Assembly (NCBI GenBank): GCA_961205875.1
Contig: OY540821.1
Coordinates: 496,001-560,000 of the forward strand
DNA: 64,000 nucleotides
From: Sialis fuliginosa
Taxonomy: Eukaryota; Arthropoda; Insecta; Megaloptera; Sialidae
Direction: 5' to 3'
This document shows positions 21,817 to 33,874 of the stretch, piece after piece (the first letter of the stretch is position 1; each line of letters starts with the position of its first letter). Both the position numbers and the translations under genes were made by a program. Below the pieces are notes generated by a model. It worked only from the letters and a program-made list of their open reading frames with translations, had not been told where the DNA came from and ran no database searches.

Positions 21817-24000
21817 ATGTCAAATTCAGACAACGTAGTATCAAAGAAACAGAAAAAATATTTTGCTTTGTTTAATGATGGGTGGTTAACTCGAGTAGAG
21901 TACAAACAATGGTTACAAAAAGTAAATGAATTTTCGGGAAAATGTAACATATGCGGAATCACGTTTGTTATCAAATACGATGGAGAAAAGGCAGTCAAAA
22001 TACACGAAAATTATGTTCGTCACAGGAAAAATGTCAGCGCTCAAAGCAGTTCTCAATTGTTAACAAATTCTTTCGTTAAGAATGATTTTTTTGGAAAATC
22101 TACGTACTACAACTTTTGAGTTATCTATAGTTAACGGAGTGAAGCATCAACATAGTTATAACAGTCTAGAGTGCAGTATCAAATTAAATTCTGTAGTATT
22201 TAATGATTCGTCATTTTCTAAGCAAATTCACTGTGGACGGACAAAGTGTTCATGTTTGACTGAAAAACGTATTAGGTCCAAAAGCTATTGAATTGGTTTT
22301 ATCGGATCTTAAAAACAATATTGAAGAACCCAGATATTTCTCGATTTCTTCAGATGCCTCCAATAGAGGTAATATTAAGTTATTTCCATTAATTGTAACT
22401 TATTTTGTACCTGAGCAAGGCATCAAAACAAAATATTAGATTTCTACAGTCCTGACTTCGAATCATCTCAAGCAATTACTTAAAAAAAATTTGTCTGGCC
22501 TCGATGAACATGCATTGTCCTTAAGATAACGTTACAGCATATTCTGCAGATAATGCAGCCGTCAATTATGGTAAATACAATTGAAGGGTTTGCAGCAACA
22601 AGAAGTTAACTCTAGTTTTTATAATTTGTGGGAAAATAGAAAAAACTGTTAAAAAAAATGGAGAATGTATTTAAATAGCCTTTGTCTTTGTTCAATTATT
22701 ATTTGTCACCTACCACTTCATGTTTTGGTCAAATTCCATTGAGAAATTCGTCAAATTCGCAATTCTAGAGTCAATTTTATTCTGGAGTTACTTCCTTTTT
22801 GGCCCAAATAGTTGAAAATTATTTTCTTTTTAAAGTAAGGAAGCATTGAATAAGAACAATTTTCTAGAAAATTGGTTTATTTCAAGAAAGAACACAGTAA
22901 CGAGTGTACTCTAAGCCCAAAAAAAAGAGTCATCTTCTGGAGTTAACTCCATTTTGACCCAAGTGAATGAAGCAGCTAACTCATTCTAGTGGATACCTTG
23001 AGAACTATCAACTCTTTGTTGAACCAAACGAAAGAATGAATTTTTTCCCCCAAGAAACGGTTAACTCTGTTTGACCTAAAAATGGAGTTAACTCGTTGTT
23101 GCTGCAAACCCTTCTGTATTTGAAAAACTAAGTTGCAAAAATCAGTACATTATAAAAGCAAATTGCAACTGTCACGTGTTGCACAATGCTGCTAAATATG
23201 GTTGTAAAAAATTATCTTTTGATATTGAAACAATAGTAAATAAAATATATTCCGAATTTTCAACGAGTACAAAGTGTAGAAGAGAATTGCAATCGTGTTT
23301 TGATTTTTTAACATGGTATTTGCACAGATGATACGAAACGTTCCTACAAGATGACTCAGTTTATCTAAGGCTGTCGAAAGAATACTGTTGTCTTGGCCTG
23401 CCATAAAACAATATTTTTGAAATCAAGGAGAGGATGAATGTGATATGTTTATCTGGAAATTTATTAAAACACAGGAAGATGAAATGGAGGATGATATGAC
23501 CGATCCCACACTGTCCGAATTATATTTATATTTTGTCTCACATTTTCTAAATTTCATGTGCGAATCAATATTAATTTTGGAGAAAAATGATGTATCTTCA
23601 ACCGAATTAAACGACATTATGTTAAATATTAAAGAAAAATTGACATGCCGATTAAATGACATTTTTTTTGGCAGCAAAGTTTCTGCTTCATTAAAAAAAA
23701 TTTACAAGAGATCAAAATACATTTACTGGTGAAGCTAGAGAAGTTTACAAGCGCGCATTAACTTAAATAGAAAAATATTATGATAATGATAACAGTTTTT
23801 TCAAATATCTGAATGTATTGAATATAAGAAAAAATGATCTAAAATATGAAGATATATTAAAAGTTGCATCTTTATTAAACATAAAAATCAATGAAGATCG
23901 ATTGTATGATGAAATAAATATAATTCAACAATACGTTACCGCATTACGAAACGATTTTAACTGCTCAAGTACCGAAAAAATTGACCTGTGAACAATTTTA
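21817..24000 (+). pseudogene. hAT-superfamily transposase pseudogene (ZMYM6/SCAND3-like)
   Basis: Begins at ATG 21817 with a degenerate BED-like zinc finger (CNIC ... KIHENYVRH). After a shift follow ELSIVNGVKHQHS, KCSCLTEKVLGPKAI and YFSISSDASNRGNIKLFPLIV (catalytic-core start), then ANCNCHVLHNAAKYG and IYSEFSTSTKCRREL after an inserted MITE (22583-23114). Degenerate C-terminal pieces reach about 24000. At least five stops or shifts; no transposase activity is possible. The order of motifs matches hAT transposases used as host-gene look-alikes in insects. Confidence 0.8.
22583..23114. mobile_element. TIR element in the hAT pseudogene
   Basis: Perfect inverted ends GAAGGGTTTGCAGCAACAA. It interrupts the hAT frame between GKYN and VFEKL. 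Internal copies of GTTAACTC occur. The TSD is unresolved, so the superfamily is open. Confidence 0.75.
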
Positions 24001-24045
24001 CTATTATCTAAAAGCTCCAGAGCAGAACCCTAGTCGTTATGGTAT

Positions 24046-24570
24046 ATTGAAATTAATCCATTGACATCTCCGCTTAATTACGATTTAAAGGTTAGAAAAG
24101 TTTCTAAAAGTTTACGTTATTCTATACGGGTACACAAATATAATATGTGGAAAAAAAACACCTTTGATTGTTTATTGAACATTTTTGCAAATTTTCGTAA
24201 GTGGTATAATGAAATTAATCCATTGACATCTCTGCTTAGTTACGATTAAAGGGTTAGAAAAATTTCAGTTTATATTATATTTACATTATACTACTCGGGT
24301 ACATACATATTTTTGAAAAAAATTCACCTTTGACTGTTTATTGAACATTTTTGCAAACTTGTCGTTAGTGGTATATTGAAATTAATCCATTGACATCTCC
24401 GCTTATTTACGATTTAAAGGTTAGAAAAGTATCAGATTATATTGTATTTACATTAATCTACACGGGTACATAAATATTTTTGAAAAAAATTTACCTTTGA
24501 CTGTTTATTGAACATTTTTACAAACGTGTCTTTAATGGTATATTGAAATTAATCCATTGACATCTCTGTT
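24046..24570 (+). repeat. 165-bp tandem repeat, 3.2 copies
   Basis: Units start with ATTAATCCATTGACATCT near 24051, 24213, 24380 and 24547, so the period is 163-167 bp. Units differ by scattered substitutions. The array begins right where the hAT homology fades. Confidence 0.8.
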
Positions 24571-25010
24571 AAATACTTACAAGTAACACTACCCAACTGT
24601 AACTCACCGATTTGAATGAAACTTAACATACATATTAAACACCGAAAAATATTAAATATGTGTTTTTTTGTTTCGGCTAAATACGCTTTTTAGGGGTAGA
24701 AATCACCCCTCAACCACTGGAGGTGGAAACAGTTATGGCTAATTATTTCTGAAACGATACATTTTCTGAAAAAAGTGCTTAGGACCAAAGTTGTAGAGTT
24801 CAAAGTGATGCACTTGATGGCGACCTCAAGGTCGTTATGTTCCAGACATGCTATAGCTATTTATTATATGTTTTCTTACATTTTGATATGCATTTATGTG
24901 CATGAAAAACATTGATATTTTTGTACAGTGTTGATCGGAGGTATAAATAGAAGCTACAAGTGTAATTTGGAAGAAAAAAATTGATTTTTTTACTTGGTTT
25001 TTACTGCATA

Positions 25011-25400
25011 CAGTGCGTTCATGATGAAAGGAACAAATTCGTTTAAAATTCAGTTAATTATTTCGTGCAAAAACGCTCGGACACGTCGATTAGTATTTTT
25101 AGTTGCGGATTTTTTGACATAAGAAAATTGTATACAGGGTGTCTCAAGAAGAACATATACAGTCATCATTGATTTTTTTAAATGGAACACCCTATAAATT
25201 ATACCATTTTTGAATTGCGCGATAAATTCTGAACACTTTTTGTACAGCATATCATATCTCTAAAATCAGTGGTTTTCGGAATAATGACGTTTGAAAATTG
25301 ACATTTTGAAATACACACAAGTCAAATAAAATGTTTAAATTGAAAAAATACACCTTGAACATTTTTTAAAAGCCAACAAAAACATCCTGGTATGACAAAA
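25011..25400. mobile_element. MITE with CAGTGCGTTCATGATG end, copy 1
   Basis: Left end CAGTGCGTTCAT after TA; contains an internal TACAGGGTGTCTCAAG, itself a mariner-like end. The same sequence recurs at 40238-40740 and, inverted, at 62800-63181. Right end not defined. Confidence 0.6.
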
Positions 25401-26071
25401 AAGAAAGAACATTGAACTTTTTTTTCCCTTTTTTTTCTTCAATCAAAATAAAATTATGCCATAGTTTTTCGATAATAACAACTTTTATCTTCATCAGTGA
25501 TGTTTTTGTATTTACATATTCTATAATGACAAAATTACAAACAATTAAAAATGTACATAATATTTTATACTAATGAAGATAAAAAATGTAATTATCGAAA
25601 AAATATATGCGCATAATTTTATGAACGTATAGCTAAGTATTATTAGCATTCTCCTTTTTTGGCTGACCGAATATCCCAGTATAAAAAATTATATTAAATA
25701 TAAAAAAATGGTAATTTACTTAAAAATACATATATACCTATATTATATATGTATATTAAAAATTTTATAAAAAAAAAAAAAAATTATAATTTTAAATTTA
25801 ATATTTTCTTATCACATGTTGTTAATTTAAATATATTTTTTAAGATAAAGTACTAATTGATACATCATTCCATTTAAAATTTTTGAATTTTCCCCAATTA
25901 AATAATAATAAATTGAAGTTTTGCATTTTTGATATGTCGCGTATGACACTTTAAATATCCAAATCTCAAATAATCATACATACATCATTAGAAAGTTAAT
26001 TATTTCTACTTTCAAATAAAAGTTTAAAAATAAAATTTCATTAACAATTAACGAAACTAGAGCACTTTAAG
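25400..26071. other. No gene recognised
   Basis: Very AT-rich, with imperfect inverted words (ACTTTTATCTTCATCA near 25482, TGAAGATAAAAAATG near 25574). No exon seen. Confidence 0.5.
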
Positions 26072-26350
26072 CATGGGCGCCGGGAGGGGGGTGCAAGGAG
26101 GTGCACTTGCACCCCCCTGACAAATGAAATAATTAAGAAATACAATTGTAATTTTAAAATTTAATACATTTGCACCCCCCTGGCAAAATGAAAAAAAATT
26201 TACTCCGTGAATAATAAGGTATAAATGTGAAAATATAAAACTGAGGACCTTTTTTTTTTTTACTCATATTAACTTCCATCAAAAAACATTTTTTCGTATA
26301 TAATTTCATCTAAATGCACCCCCCTAGAAGAAATTCTGCCGGCGCCCATG
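26072..26350. mobile_element. hAT-type MITE, CATGGGCGCC family, copy 1
   Basis: Inverted ends CATGGGCGCCGG and perfect 8-bp TSD ACTTTAAG. Same family as 29110-29368. Internal G/C-rich blocks with GCACCCCCCT. Confidence 0.88.
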
Positions 26351-26566
26351 ACTTTAAGTAAAACCCGAATATTTGGAAACAATTTGAATGTATGAAAAAA
26401 TTTTTTTTACAAGTTTCTTACTTTTTTATGATCTTTAAAATTATCTGCTTTTGGATATACCGTTCCATTTGATTTTGGGGGAAACTGGCATGTACCCCTC
26501 AAAATACCCCCCAAGGAGAAGTTTTAGGGGTTGAAAATATTTTCCTGAAATTCTTTAGGGTCGATA

Positions 26567-27893
26567 GACTGTGTTCAATATTTCATTTATTATAACAAAT
26601 GGAAGAAAACTTTAAATACAAAAGTTGTCAAGTTAGACAAGCCGCATATTTTAAATAGTTACATTTATATAGGGTGCCCCATAAGTGCGTTACAAATCAA
26701 AGTTATGTTTTTTAAATACAACGTATTTTTTTTTGATTGATAATCTTAAAACATTTATTTTTTTGGATATTTTAATATAAGCATGTGTGGGATTATACTG
26801 AGCGGTTTAGAAATTATGACCATTTTTATATGAAAATTGACATATTTTCAACACCTTGTAATTTTCTAATTACAACAAAAAAATTCTGTTTTCTGCTAAA
26901 AATAATTTTGGCATTTGCTCTATTATTGCGATATTACATCAAACATTTACAAAATTGTATTCTTTGTACAGGGTGTATCAAAACTCTGAACTTAATTTTT
27001 TTCAAAATTTTCAAATGGAACACCCTATATATTTTCACATTTTCAAATTGCCTTTTCAATTCTAAACACATTTTATAAACTATGTTCTGAACCTAAATCT
27101 AGCCTTTAAATAATTATTTGGAAGATTTTTAAAATCTTAACATGTTTTATAAAAATAATACAACTTTATTATAATTCCTTAAAACAATTCGATAGAACTA
27201 ACAAATTTTAACATCATAAATTCTAAAAATTAAATAAACAAAATGATACACAAAAGTTAATTTCTTTGTTCAAAATGTCCACCAGCGGCGTTAATAGAAT
27301 GTTGTAACCTATCATTCAAATTTAATTAATATCTTTTTAACGGTTGAATTTAGGTATAGAACAAAGTTTATAAAATGTGTTTAGAATTGAATGGGAAATT
27401 CCATTTGAAAATTAAAAAGAAAAAAATTAAGTTTAGAGTTTTGATACACCCTGTACAAAGAATACAATTTTGATGAATTTTGTAAATATTTGATGTAATA
27501 TCGCAATAATAAAACATATGCCAAAACTATTTTTAGTAGAAAACAAATTTTTTTTGGTTGTAATATAAAAATTACAAGGTGTTGAAAATATGTCAATTTT
27601 CTTATAAAAATGGTCATAATTTCTAAACCGCTCAGTATAATCCTACACATGCTTATATCAAAATATCAACAAAAAAAAATGCTTTAAGATTACCAATCAA
27701 AAAAATATACATTGTATTTAAAAAAACATAACTTTGATTTGTAACGCACTTATTGGACAACCTATATAAATGTAACTATTTTTAAAATATGCGGCTTGTC
27801 TAACCTGACAACTTTTGTATTTAAAGTTTTCTTCCATTTGTTATCATAAATAAAATATTGAACTTTGACACAGTCTTGGGACATCCTGTATAT
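26567..27893. mobile_element. mariner-like fold-back element
   Basis: Inverted arms of about 530 bp (from GACTGTG at 26567; right end GGGACATCCTGTATA a little beyond 27880) around a loop at 27100-27360. The loop keeps the end of a transposase frame (27257-27325). The left terminus seems truncated. Confidence 0.7.
27257..27325 (-). pseudogene. C-terminus of a mariner-family transposase
   Basis: 22 codons reading LNDRLQHSINAAGGHFEQRN then stop. The pattern RL..CI...GGHFE before a stop resembles the C-terminus of mariner-type transposases. It is the only coding remnant in the fold-back. Confidence 0.55.
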
Positions 27894-27899
27894 AGTAAA

Positions 27900-28299
27900 T
27901 TTTTTATCATAAGATTCTATCTTCAACAATTTGGGCGTAAAACATAGTGGACGGGTGGTCTGGAACACCCGGCATAACAATTAATTATTGATATTTATCA
28001 TTATTAACGTAAATATCTAATATTCTAATATCAGTTTTCACATTTCACAACGATGTTGTAATTTTCAGGTTGGTAAATATTGCTGTCAAACAATAATAGA
28101 ATATCTATTATTTATGTACTTTTAATTGCACTATGTACTAAACGTTTCTCTAATTATCTATAAGAAACATATAGAACCTAATTATAAAAACAAGGATCTT
28201 TTATAATAGTTTTTTTTTTTTTTTCAAAAAAATATTTCATTTACATTGTTGTCGATCGGAAATGTACTTAAAATAATAATAATCATGAGAACTTCCGTT
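27900..28299. other. No gene recognised
   Basis: AT-rich, poly-T run near 28210; nothing identified. Confidence 0.5.
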
Positions 28300-28880
28300 C
28301 AGTGACGCCAGAACCGGGGGGGCAGTTTCCCCCTCAAAATATTCAGTGTGGGGACAATGACTACTTTTTGCCTCCTCAAAATTTGGATCCTGTTTTTTAG
28401 GGCGGGTTTGAAGCGATGTGCAATTACAAAAATTTGTGTTCTATAATTTTTTTTACTATTAAAAATTATTTAATTTTTGTAAACTGATGTTAAAGCTCAC
28501 AAACAAATTATAAAATGTAACCAGGAGTCAAAGAAAAATCAAAAGAGTACAGTGAAACATCGTTAGTACGTTTTTTCTTTGTTTTAGGTCCCGGCATTCT
28601 TTCATAAGACTCCATGTTAAAATATTTCGTTAGTGCGTTTTTCTCATTAGTACGTGTTTTCCCCCTAGTCCCTTTAACCCTAGTTTAACCAACCAAATAA
28701 ATTTACACTATTGACCAACAAGGTACCCGGGTACCTATGTACGAATTTGTAAGTAAAACTTTACTCTAACTAAAAATTATTTTATGTATTGGATGAATAT
28801 TGATTTATTTATGGTTGACGAAGATATTTCGAGCTAAATACAATTCTAAAATTATATACAGTGTATTCCAAGTTGATTAA

Positions 28881-29645
28881 GGTGGCTATAACACTATCAA
28901 AGAAATGTGATAAAATTTCTTTGATCAAAGAAATATGACAGTGTAATAAGTCAACTTTTATAATATTTACCTTCATAATATTTCTATGATCATAGTTAAT
29001 GACAGTCTCTTATATTTGATCAAAGTTTTTTGACAGATAAATCAAAATGGCGACTGCCAAGTTATCACTGACAGTTACAGTTAATATATTAATATCAATA
29101 TAATCCAGCCATGGGCGCCGGGAGGGGGGTGCAAGGAGGTGTACTTGCACCCCCCTGGCAAATGAAATAATTAAAAAATACAATTGTTATTTTAAAATTT
29201 AATACATTTGCATTCCTCTGGCAAAATAATAAAAAATTCACTCTGTGAATAATAAGTTATATAAATGTAACTGAGGACCTTTTTTTTTTTACTCATTTTT
29301 TTTCGTATGTACTTTCATCTCATATATCTGAATGCACCCCCCTAAAGGAAATTCTGCCGGCGCCCATGAATCCAGCTATTATATGATAATCTTCTTATTG
29401 ATTATAAAAACCACAATACATAGTTGTAAATTCAAACCTTGATCGCGTCAACTGACGAACATCCACACATTGATTATCAAAATGCACCAAAAAAGAAGAA
29501 AATATCCCTAGATAATACTAAGAAAATATTATCAAATATTTTATGTATAGTGTAATAGAACAAAATCTCATATTATATCAAAGAAATATGATCAAATCTT
29601 TGTCAAAGATCTTTGACATATTTATTTGATAGTGTAATAGCCGCC
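28881..29645. mobile_element. PIF/Harbinger-type MITE
   Basis: Ends GG(T/C)GGCTAT(A/T)ACACTATCAAA, 3-bp TSD TAA on both sides, as PIF/Harbinger elements make. Excision joins the two halves of the mariner MITE left arm. Confidence 0.8.
29110..29368. mobile_element. hAT-type MITE, CATGGGCGCC family, copy 2
   Basis: Ends CATGGGCGCCGG and perfect 8-bp TSD AATCCAGC. Innermost element of the nest. Confidence 0.88.
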
Positions 29646-30589
29646 TAAGACATAGGAAATTTAAAATGGGGACAATTAGAAATGTTGTAGTAACCTTTGG
29701 TCAAATTTAACGATGTGTGATTGGTGCATTTTGAAATGCCGCCACAAAATTTAATAAAATAGTAATTAGTATTTTGTTTTCAAATTTATATCTGCCAAAA
29801 AATATTATTATAATTTTATCTAGGATGCTTACTTTAATTTCATTAATGTATTTTATTCTTTATTAAAGTTGTAAACAAAATACTGTTGATTAATTTAAAA
29901 TTTATCATTTAGTTTCGAGGCGGCATTTCAAAATGCACCAATCACACATCGTTAAATTTTTACCAAAGGTTACTACAACATTTCTAATTGTCTCCATGAT
30001 AAATTTCTTATGTCTTAATCAACTTGGAATACACTGTATAATTGCCTTTATAATCCTAAGTCAGGTATGAAACACGAACAGCTTTATCGTAAATTTCTTA
30101 ATTTTTACATTTGAAAAGCATTTTAGTTTAGTTTATAATAAATCGGTAACAGTCCAGGTTACTGCTAATAATCAAGCACGTGACAACACTGACAGAAAAG
30201 TTGTTGGAACACGCTACATTTGCAGCGAGCAACCTGTTCGTAAACGGAGGAAGACCAGGAAGTGCTGAGTTGAATGCGAAAAGCCAGTCTGCGATGAGCA
30301 TACTTCAGCAGTGGTCCCCAACCCTATGCCCGCCGACCGTTTTACGTGTGCCCGCCCCTGTGCGACTACGATAAAACTTAATTTTTTTTTAGTATTCAGT
30401 AACAATTTTTTTAAATATAGATATTATATCATTTTAACAATATTTCTTCTGTGAAAATATTGTATTTGTATACTTTCATGTATTGTCAATCATAGTAAAA
30501 GAATCAATCATTTCCAAAATTAATTAAAAAATATATTGTTACTTTTTCAAATCTGTTTATTGCTGGAGCTAAAAATGTTGGATCTTCAG

Positions 30590-30790
30590 AAGGACATTGT
30601 CCTAAAATCCAATGTAATATATGAGAACTTCTGGAATATAGGTGACAAAAACAAATTTCCATTCTTGAAAAGAGTATCATACAAAATAAAATCGTTTTTC
30701 GGTTCCACATATTTGTGTGAATCATTGTTTTCAACAATGGATATCATTAAATCAATACACAGATCTCATCTTGATGATTGCTTACAGATA
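30590..30790 (+). pseudogene. hAT transposase C-terminal dimerisation domain
   Basis: Reads NFWNIGDKNKFPFLKRV, then FFGSTYLCESLFSTMD, KSIHRSHLDD. This is the hAT C-terminal signature (FGSTxxCExLFSxM ... K...RS.L.D). No catalytic domain upstream. Confidence 0.8.
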
Positions 30791-31026
30791 TATGTATTTA
30801 TTATATGTACCTACATATATGATATCTTCATACTCTCCTAATTATGAAGCAATAGCCAATGAAATGTAATGCACATTATTTTTGAGATTTATATTTTTTA
30901 GAAGGAATTTTTTTACTATGTTAACTTTTGTATGTAGGTATTGTTTAGTAATTATTTATTTTACAAATAAACAATAATTTTTATATGTTAAAACGATATT
31001 TTTGGAAATTTTTTGTGTGTATATTC

Positions 31027-31273
31027 CAGGACTTCGAACCGTTATTTTTTTCGTTTCGGTTTTCGTTCCGGTTCGAGTAAAAAAATATATTACGGTTCGG
31101 TTCCGGTTTTCGTTCCACAAAAAATAACGGTTTTTACGGTTGTCAATTCAGTTCCGAGTGATTAATTAAAAAAAAATTATTTGTACAAACCGATATTTTT
31201 ATTTCGGTTCTGTTCCGGTTTAAGTTCCGGCAAAAAATAACGGTTTTCGGGTCAGTTCCGGTTCGAAGCCCTG
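31027..31273. mobile_element. hAT-type MITE, CAGGGCTTCGAACCG family, copy 1
   Basis: Ends CAGGACTTCGAACCG / CGGTTCGAAGCCCTG, perfect 8-bp TSD GTATATTC, interior of repeated GGTTCCGGTT-like words. Sister copy at 59478-59860. Confidence 0.88.
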
Positions 31274-31424
31274 GTATATTCTGTGTATTATTAACTATGT
31301 CCAACTGTAAATTTACCTTGAAAAAATAAATGGTGCCCGCCGCCCGACCGGTATTCTAAAAAGTGCTCTTAGGTACAAAAAGGTTGGGGATCACTGCCCT
31401 AGAGCATACTGCCAAAGTTACTAA

Positions 31425-32220
31425 TGCCCGTTTGCACCGTATTAATCTTAAGTCAGGCTTAGCTAAGTCTGGATTAAGTCTGAGCAAAGCTTAAGTTTTG
31501 TTTCGTTTGCACCGTCTCCCAAGCCATCATGCTTAACTATAAGACCGTTAAACATGACAACACTGTAAAAATCTAGTAACTTTTTATATCTTACGTTTGT
31601 GCACTTTCATCAAGAGGCTGATTTTTCAAAAATGCATCTGTCAAACACATATTTTAGTCGAAATTCAAAACAGAGGAACATAATTTCAAAAGAGAAATGT
31701 ATTTACTAGACATAAGATATAAAAAAGGAAACATTAAAAAAATGAAATAATAATTTAAAGTATTTTTATTTATTTATACATATTTATAATAGTCATCAAA
31801 CGAAACCATCAATAAAAATTATATTCATCCATATCATTAAAATAATTTGAACGGGTATAATTCAGTCTTGGAAAGCCAAACTCAATAATGTCTATAATAT
31901 CTAAATCGTCCTCAAAAATATCGTGCATTCAAATATCCATGATTGAATTCAACACAAAACAGTATTTGACAGACGTTTATAGGTTATGCAGTAATGTCCA
32001 GGTTATGTACAAAGTAGTATGTCGTTTGTCGATGTAATGACCATGCGCGAACACTCGATTCCTACTGGTTCCTTACTTTAAGTTTGACTTAAGTCCTCGC
32101 TAGCAAGGACTTAGATTTAAGATAGACTTAAGAAATTGTGGAGAACGGTGCAACAAAAATCGTTGTCTTAAGATTGACTTAAGTTTAAGACAGACTTAAC
32201 TAGTACTGTGCAAACGGGCA
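31425..32220. mobile_element. PIF/Harbinger deletion derivative
   Basis: Inverted ends TGCCCGTTTGCACCGTA / TACTGTGCAAACGGGCA and many CTTAAG words inside. A fragment of a Harbinger transposase remains at 31783-31913. The TSD is not clean. Confidence 0.72.
31783..31913 (-). pseudogene. HARBI1-like transposase N-terminal fragment
   Basis: Reads IIEFGFPRLNYTRSN, FNDMDEYNFY, stop, WFRLM. The FPR...R.N.F...D...F..RFR spacing is the N-terminal region of Harbinger transposases; an in-frame TGA replaces one residue. Confidence 0.65.
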
Positions 32221-33070
32221 TATATGTCTTGATTAATTTCAGTTTTTTCATTTAACTGCTAAAAAACAATTATTACAAGCAATTGATTTTATAAATTTCA
32301 TTTATTATTGATGATTGTTTGTACATGGTATTTTTTTATACCCATAAAAAAGTAGAAATGTAATAATTATTTTTACTACATTCATTAAATTTGATGAATA
32401 AACAATTAAAAATAAATATTATTTATAATTATTTACTTATTTCTTTTTTATAAAAATATTTTAATTTAATGATATATTGCATGAAAACTATTAATTTTGT
32501 ATGCAGGTACCCGGATACCTGGTTGGACTATACGTGTACTTTTTTTTAAATTTAAAATTTTCTTAGTTAAATAAAATTAAAAAAAATATTGTGCATTTTT
32601 CAATAGGAAATCGATCAAATCGTGGGGATCCAAGAGAATTTTTGCAAATTTTCTTTAGGAAAAAAATTATTCAACAAAATGTACGTCGATAGCTACCCGG
32701 GTACCTGGTTGGTTACACAAGGGTTAAAAACGTACGAACGAGGTTCCACTGTATTTCTATTTATTTTTATTTTTTTAACAAATAATACGATATTAATCAA
32801 ACTAAAGAAAATTTAAGTCAATTTTGAATTTTATGATAAGAACATCAAGTAAAATTAGGTCAGTTTAATTTTTGAGATTCGCACTGCCCCCCACTTCCCC
32901 CCCCACTGCTTCCGTTATTATACTACATATTAGTGATGTAACGAATGTATGATTTTAAACATTCGCGAATGCGAATGCGAATATTAGCGGCTGATATTCG
33001 CGAATGCGAATATTGACTTTTTTTTAGTAGTTTTATGCCCGATATTATAAAGGGTATCCGGTGAGTTTTT

Positions 33071-33625
33071 CGAAACACAATTTTTCGAATCACAATTCTT
33101 CGAATGAACAATTTTTCGAAAAAATTAAGTTTTGGGTTTTTTAAATTTAGTTTTATACAAAATTTGATAAAGGTAGAAATGAGAAAGAAAAAAGAAAAAG
33201 CAAAACTTTTATTTAGTAAATAAAATATAATTGGACATTTTACGAAATATATTTAAGTTGTATTTGCATGTTTTTTGAAAGTTGGTTTATTAATAAATTC
33301 ATTTTAAGCGATTTTCTTTTATGGTTTTTAAATCCCAATAAATGTTCTTTTTTACGCGTATGTTATTATTAACATTAAACAAAATTAGTTTATTGATGAG
33401 AGGATTAGCCAGCCATCTCACAAACTGCATATGTATTAACATATGCATGTACATATGTACCTAAATAAATTCCATGGCTTTTTGTTTATTAAATATATCG
33501 TAAAATGTCAAAATATTAGTTTACTTAATATTTTATTTACTAAATAAAATTTGAACAATAAAACTTAAATTTTTCGAAAAATTGTTCATTCGAAGAATTG
33601 TGATTCGAAAAATTTTGTTTCGAAT
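33071..33625. repeat. Inverted repeat rich in TTCGAA
   Basis: Arms of about 65 bp with several TTTTTCGAA/TTCGAAT words around about 430 bp of AT-rich sequence. Probably a MITE; ends uncertain. Just left of it (32936-33010) is a run of GCGAATATTCGC-type words, seen again near 34285. Confidence 0.6.
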
Positions 33626-33791
33626 CACAATATTGGAAGTAGATCCATAATTAAGTAATTATTATTTTTTAAATGAATGAAATTATTATAATAATAATAC
33701 TTAATTTTAAAAAATATAATAATTTAAAAATATTTAAAATATATAATCATTAACAATATCTTAAAAAAAAATAATTATTGTATTTAAAACT

Positions 33792-33800
33792 TATATAAAT
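33792..33800 (+). promoter_or_regulatory. TATA box of the secreted-peptide gene
   Basis: TATATAAAT, 75-83 bp upstream of the ATG at 33875, so transcription would start near 33820-33830 and leave a roughly 50-nt leader. Confidence 0.6.
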
Positions 33801-33874
33801 ATGGACAAAAACGTTTAATATAACAAAAGTATTAATTTAATAATTCCTGTACTTTACTACATAAATTACTAACA

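Larger units (their letters stand above)
28859..30036. mobile_element. Tc1/mariner-type MITE
   Basis: Perfect inverted ends CAGTGTATTCCAAGTTG, TA on both sides, arms of about 120 bp on the right side. Its left arm is interrupted at 28881 by another element. Confidence 0.8.
30304..31401 (+). mobile_element. hAT element with transposase C-terminus
   Basis: Left end TTCAGCAGTGGTCCCCAACC and right end complementary to TAGGGCAGTGATCCCCAACC; TSD GAGCATAC. It keeps only the transposase C-terminal domain (30590-30790). Holds the MITE 31027-31273. Confidence 0.78.
28550..32751. mobile_element. pogo-like element inside the hAT MITE
   Basis: Inverted ends CAGTGAAACATCGTTAGTACG-like on the left and its degenerate complement on the right, TA on both sides. 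It hosts the elements at 28859-30036, 30304-31401 and 31425-32220. A coding-like patch at 30180-30303 (44 open codons, relatively GC-rich) may be part of its gene, but I do not recognise it. Confidence 0.6.
28300..32908. mobile_element. Outer hAT-type element of a five-deep nest
   Basis: Ends CAGTG followed by G-rich and C-rich subterminal tracts, with a perfect 8-bp TSD CTTCCGTT at 28292-28299 and 32909-32916. Without the inserted elements it is only about 400 bp, so it was a MITE before being hit. Confidence 0.65.

Noticed and set aside
25050-25250. 66-codon frame shared with 62942-63142
   Set aside because: The similarity is explained by both being copies of the same MITE.
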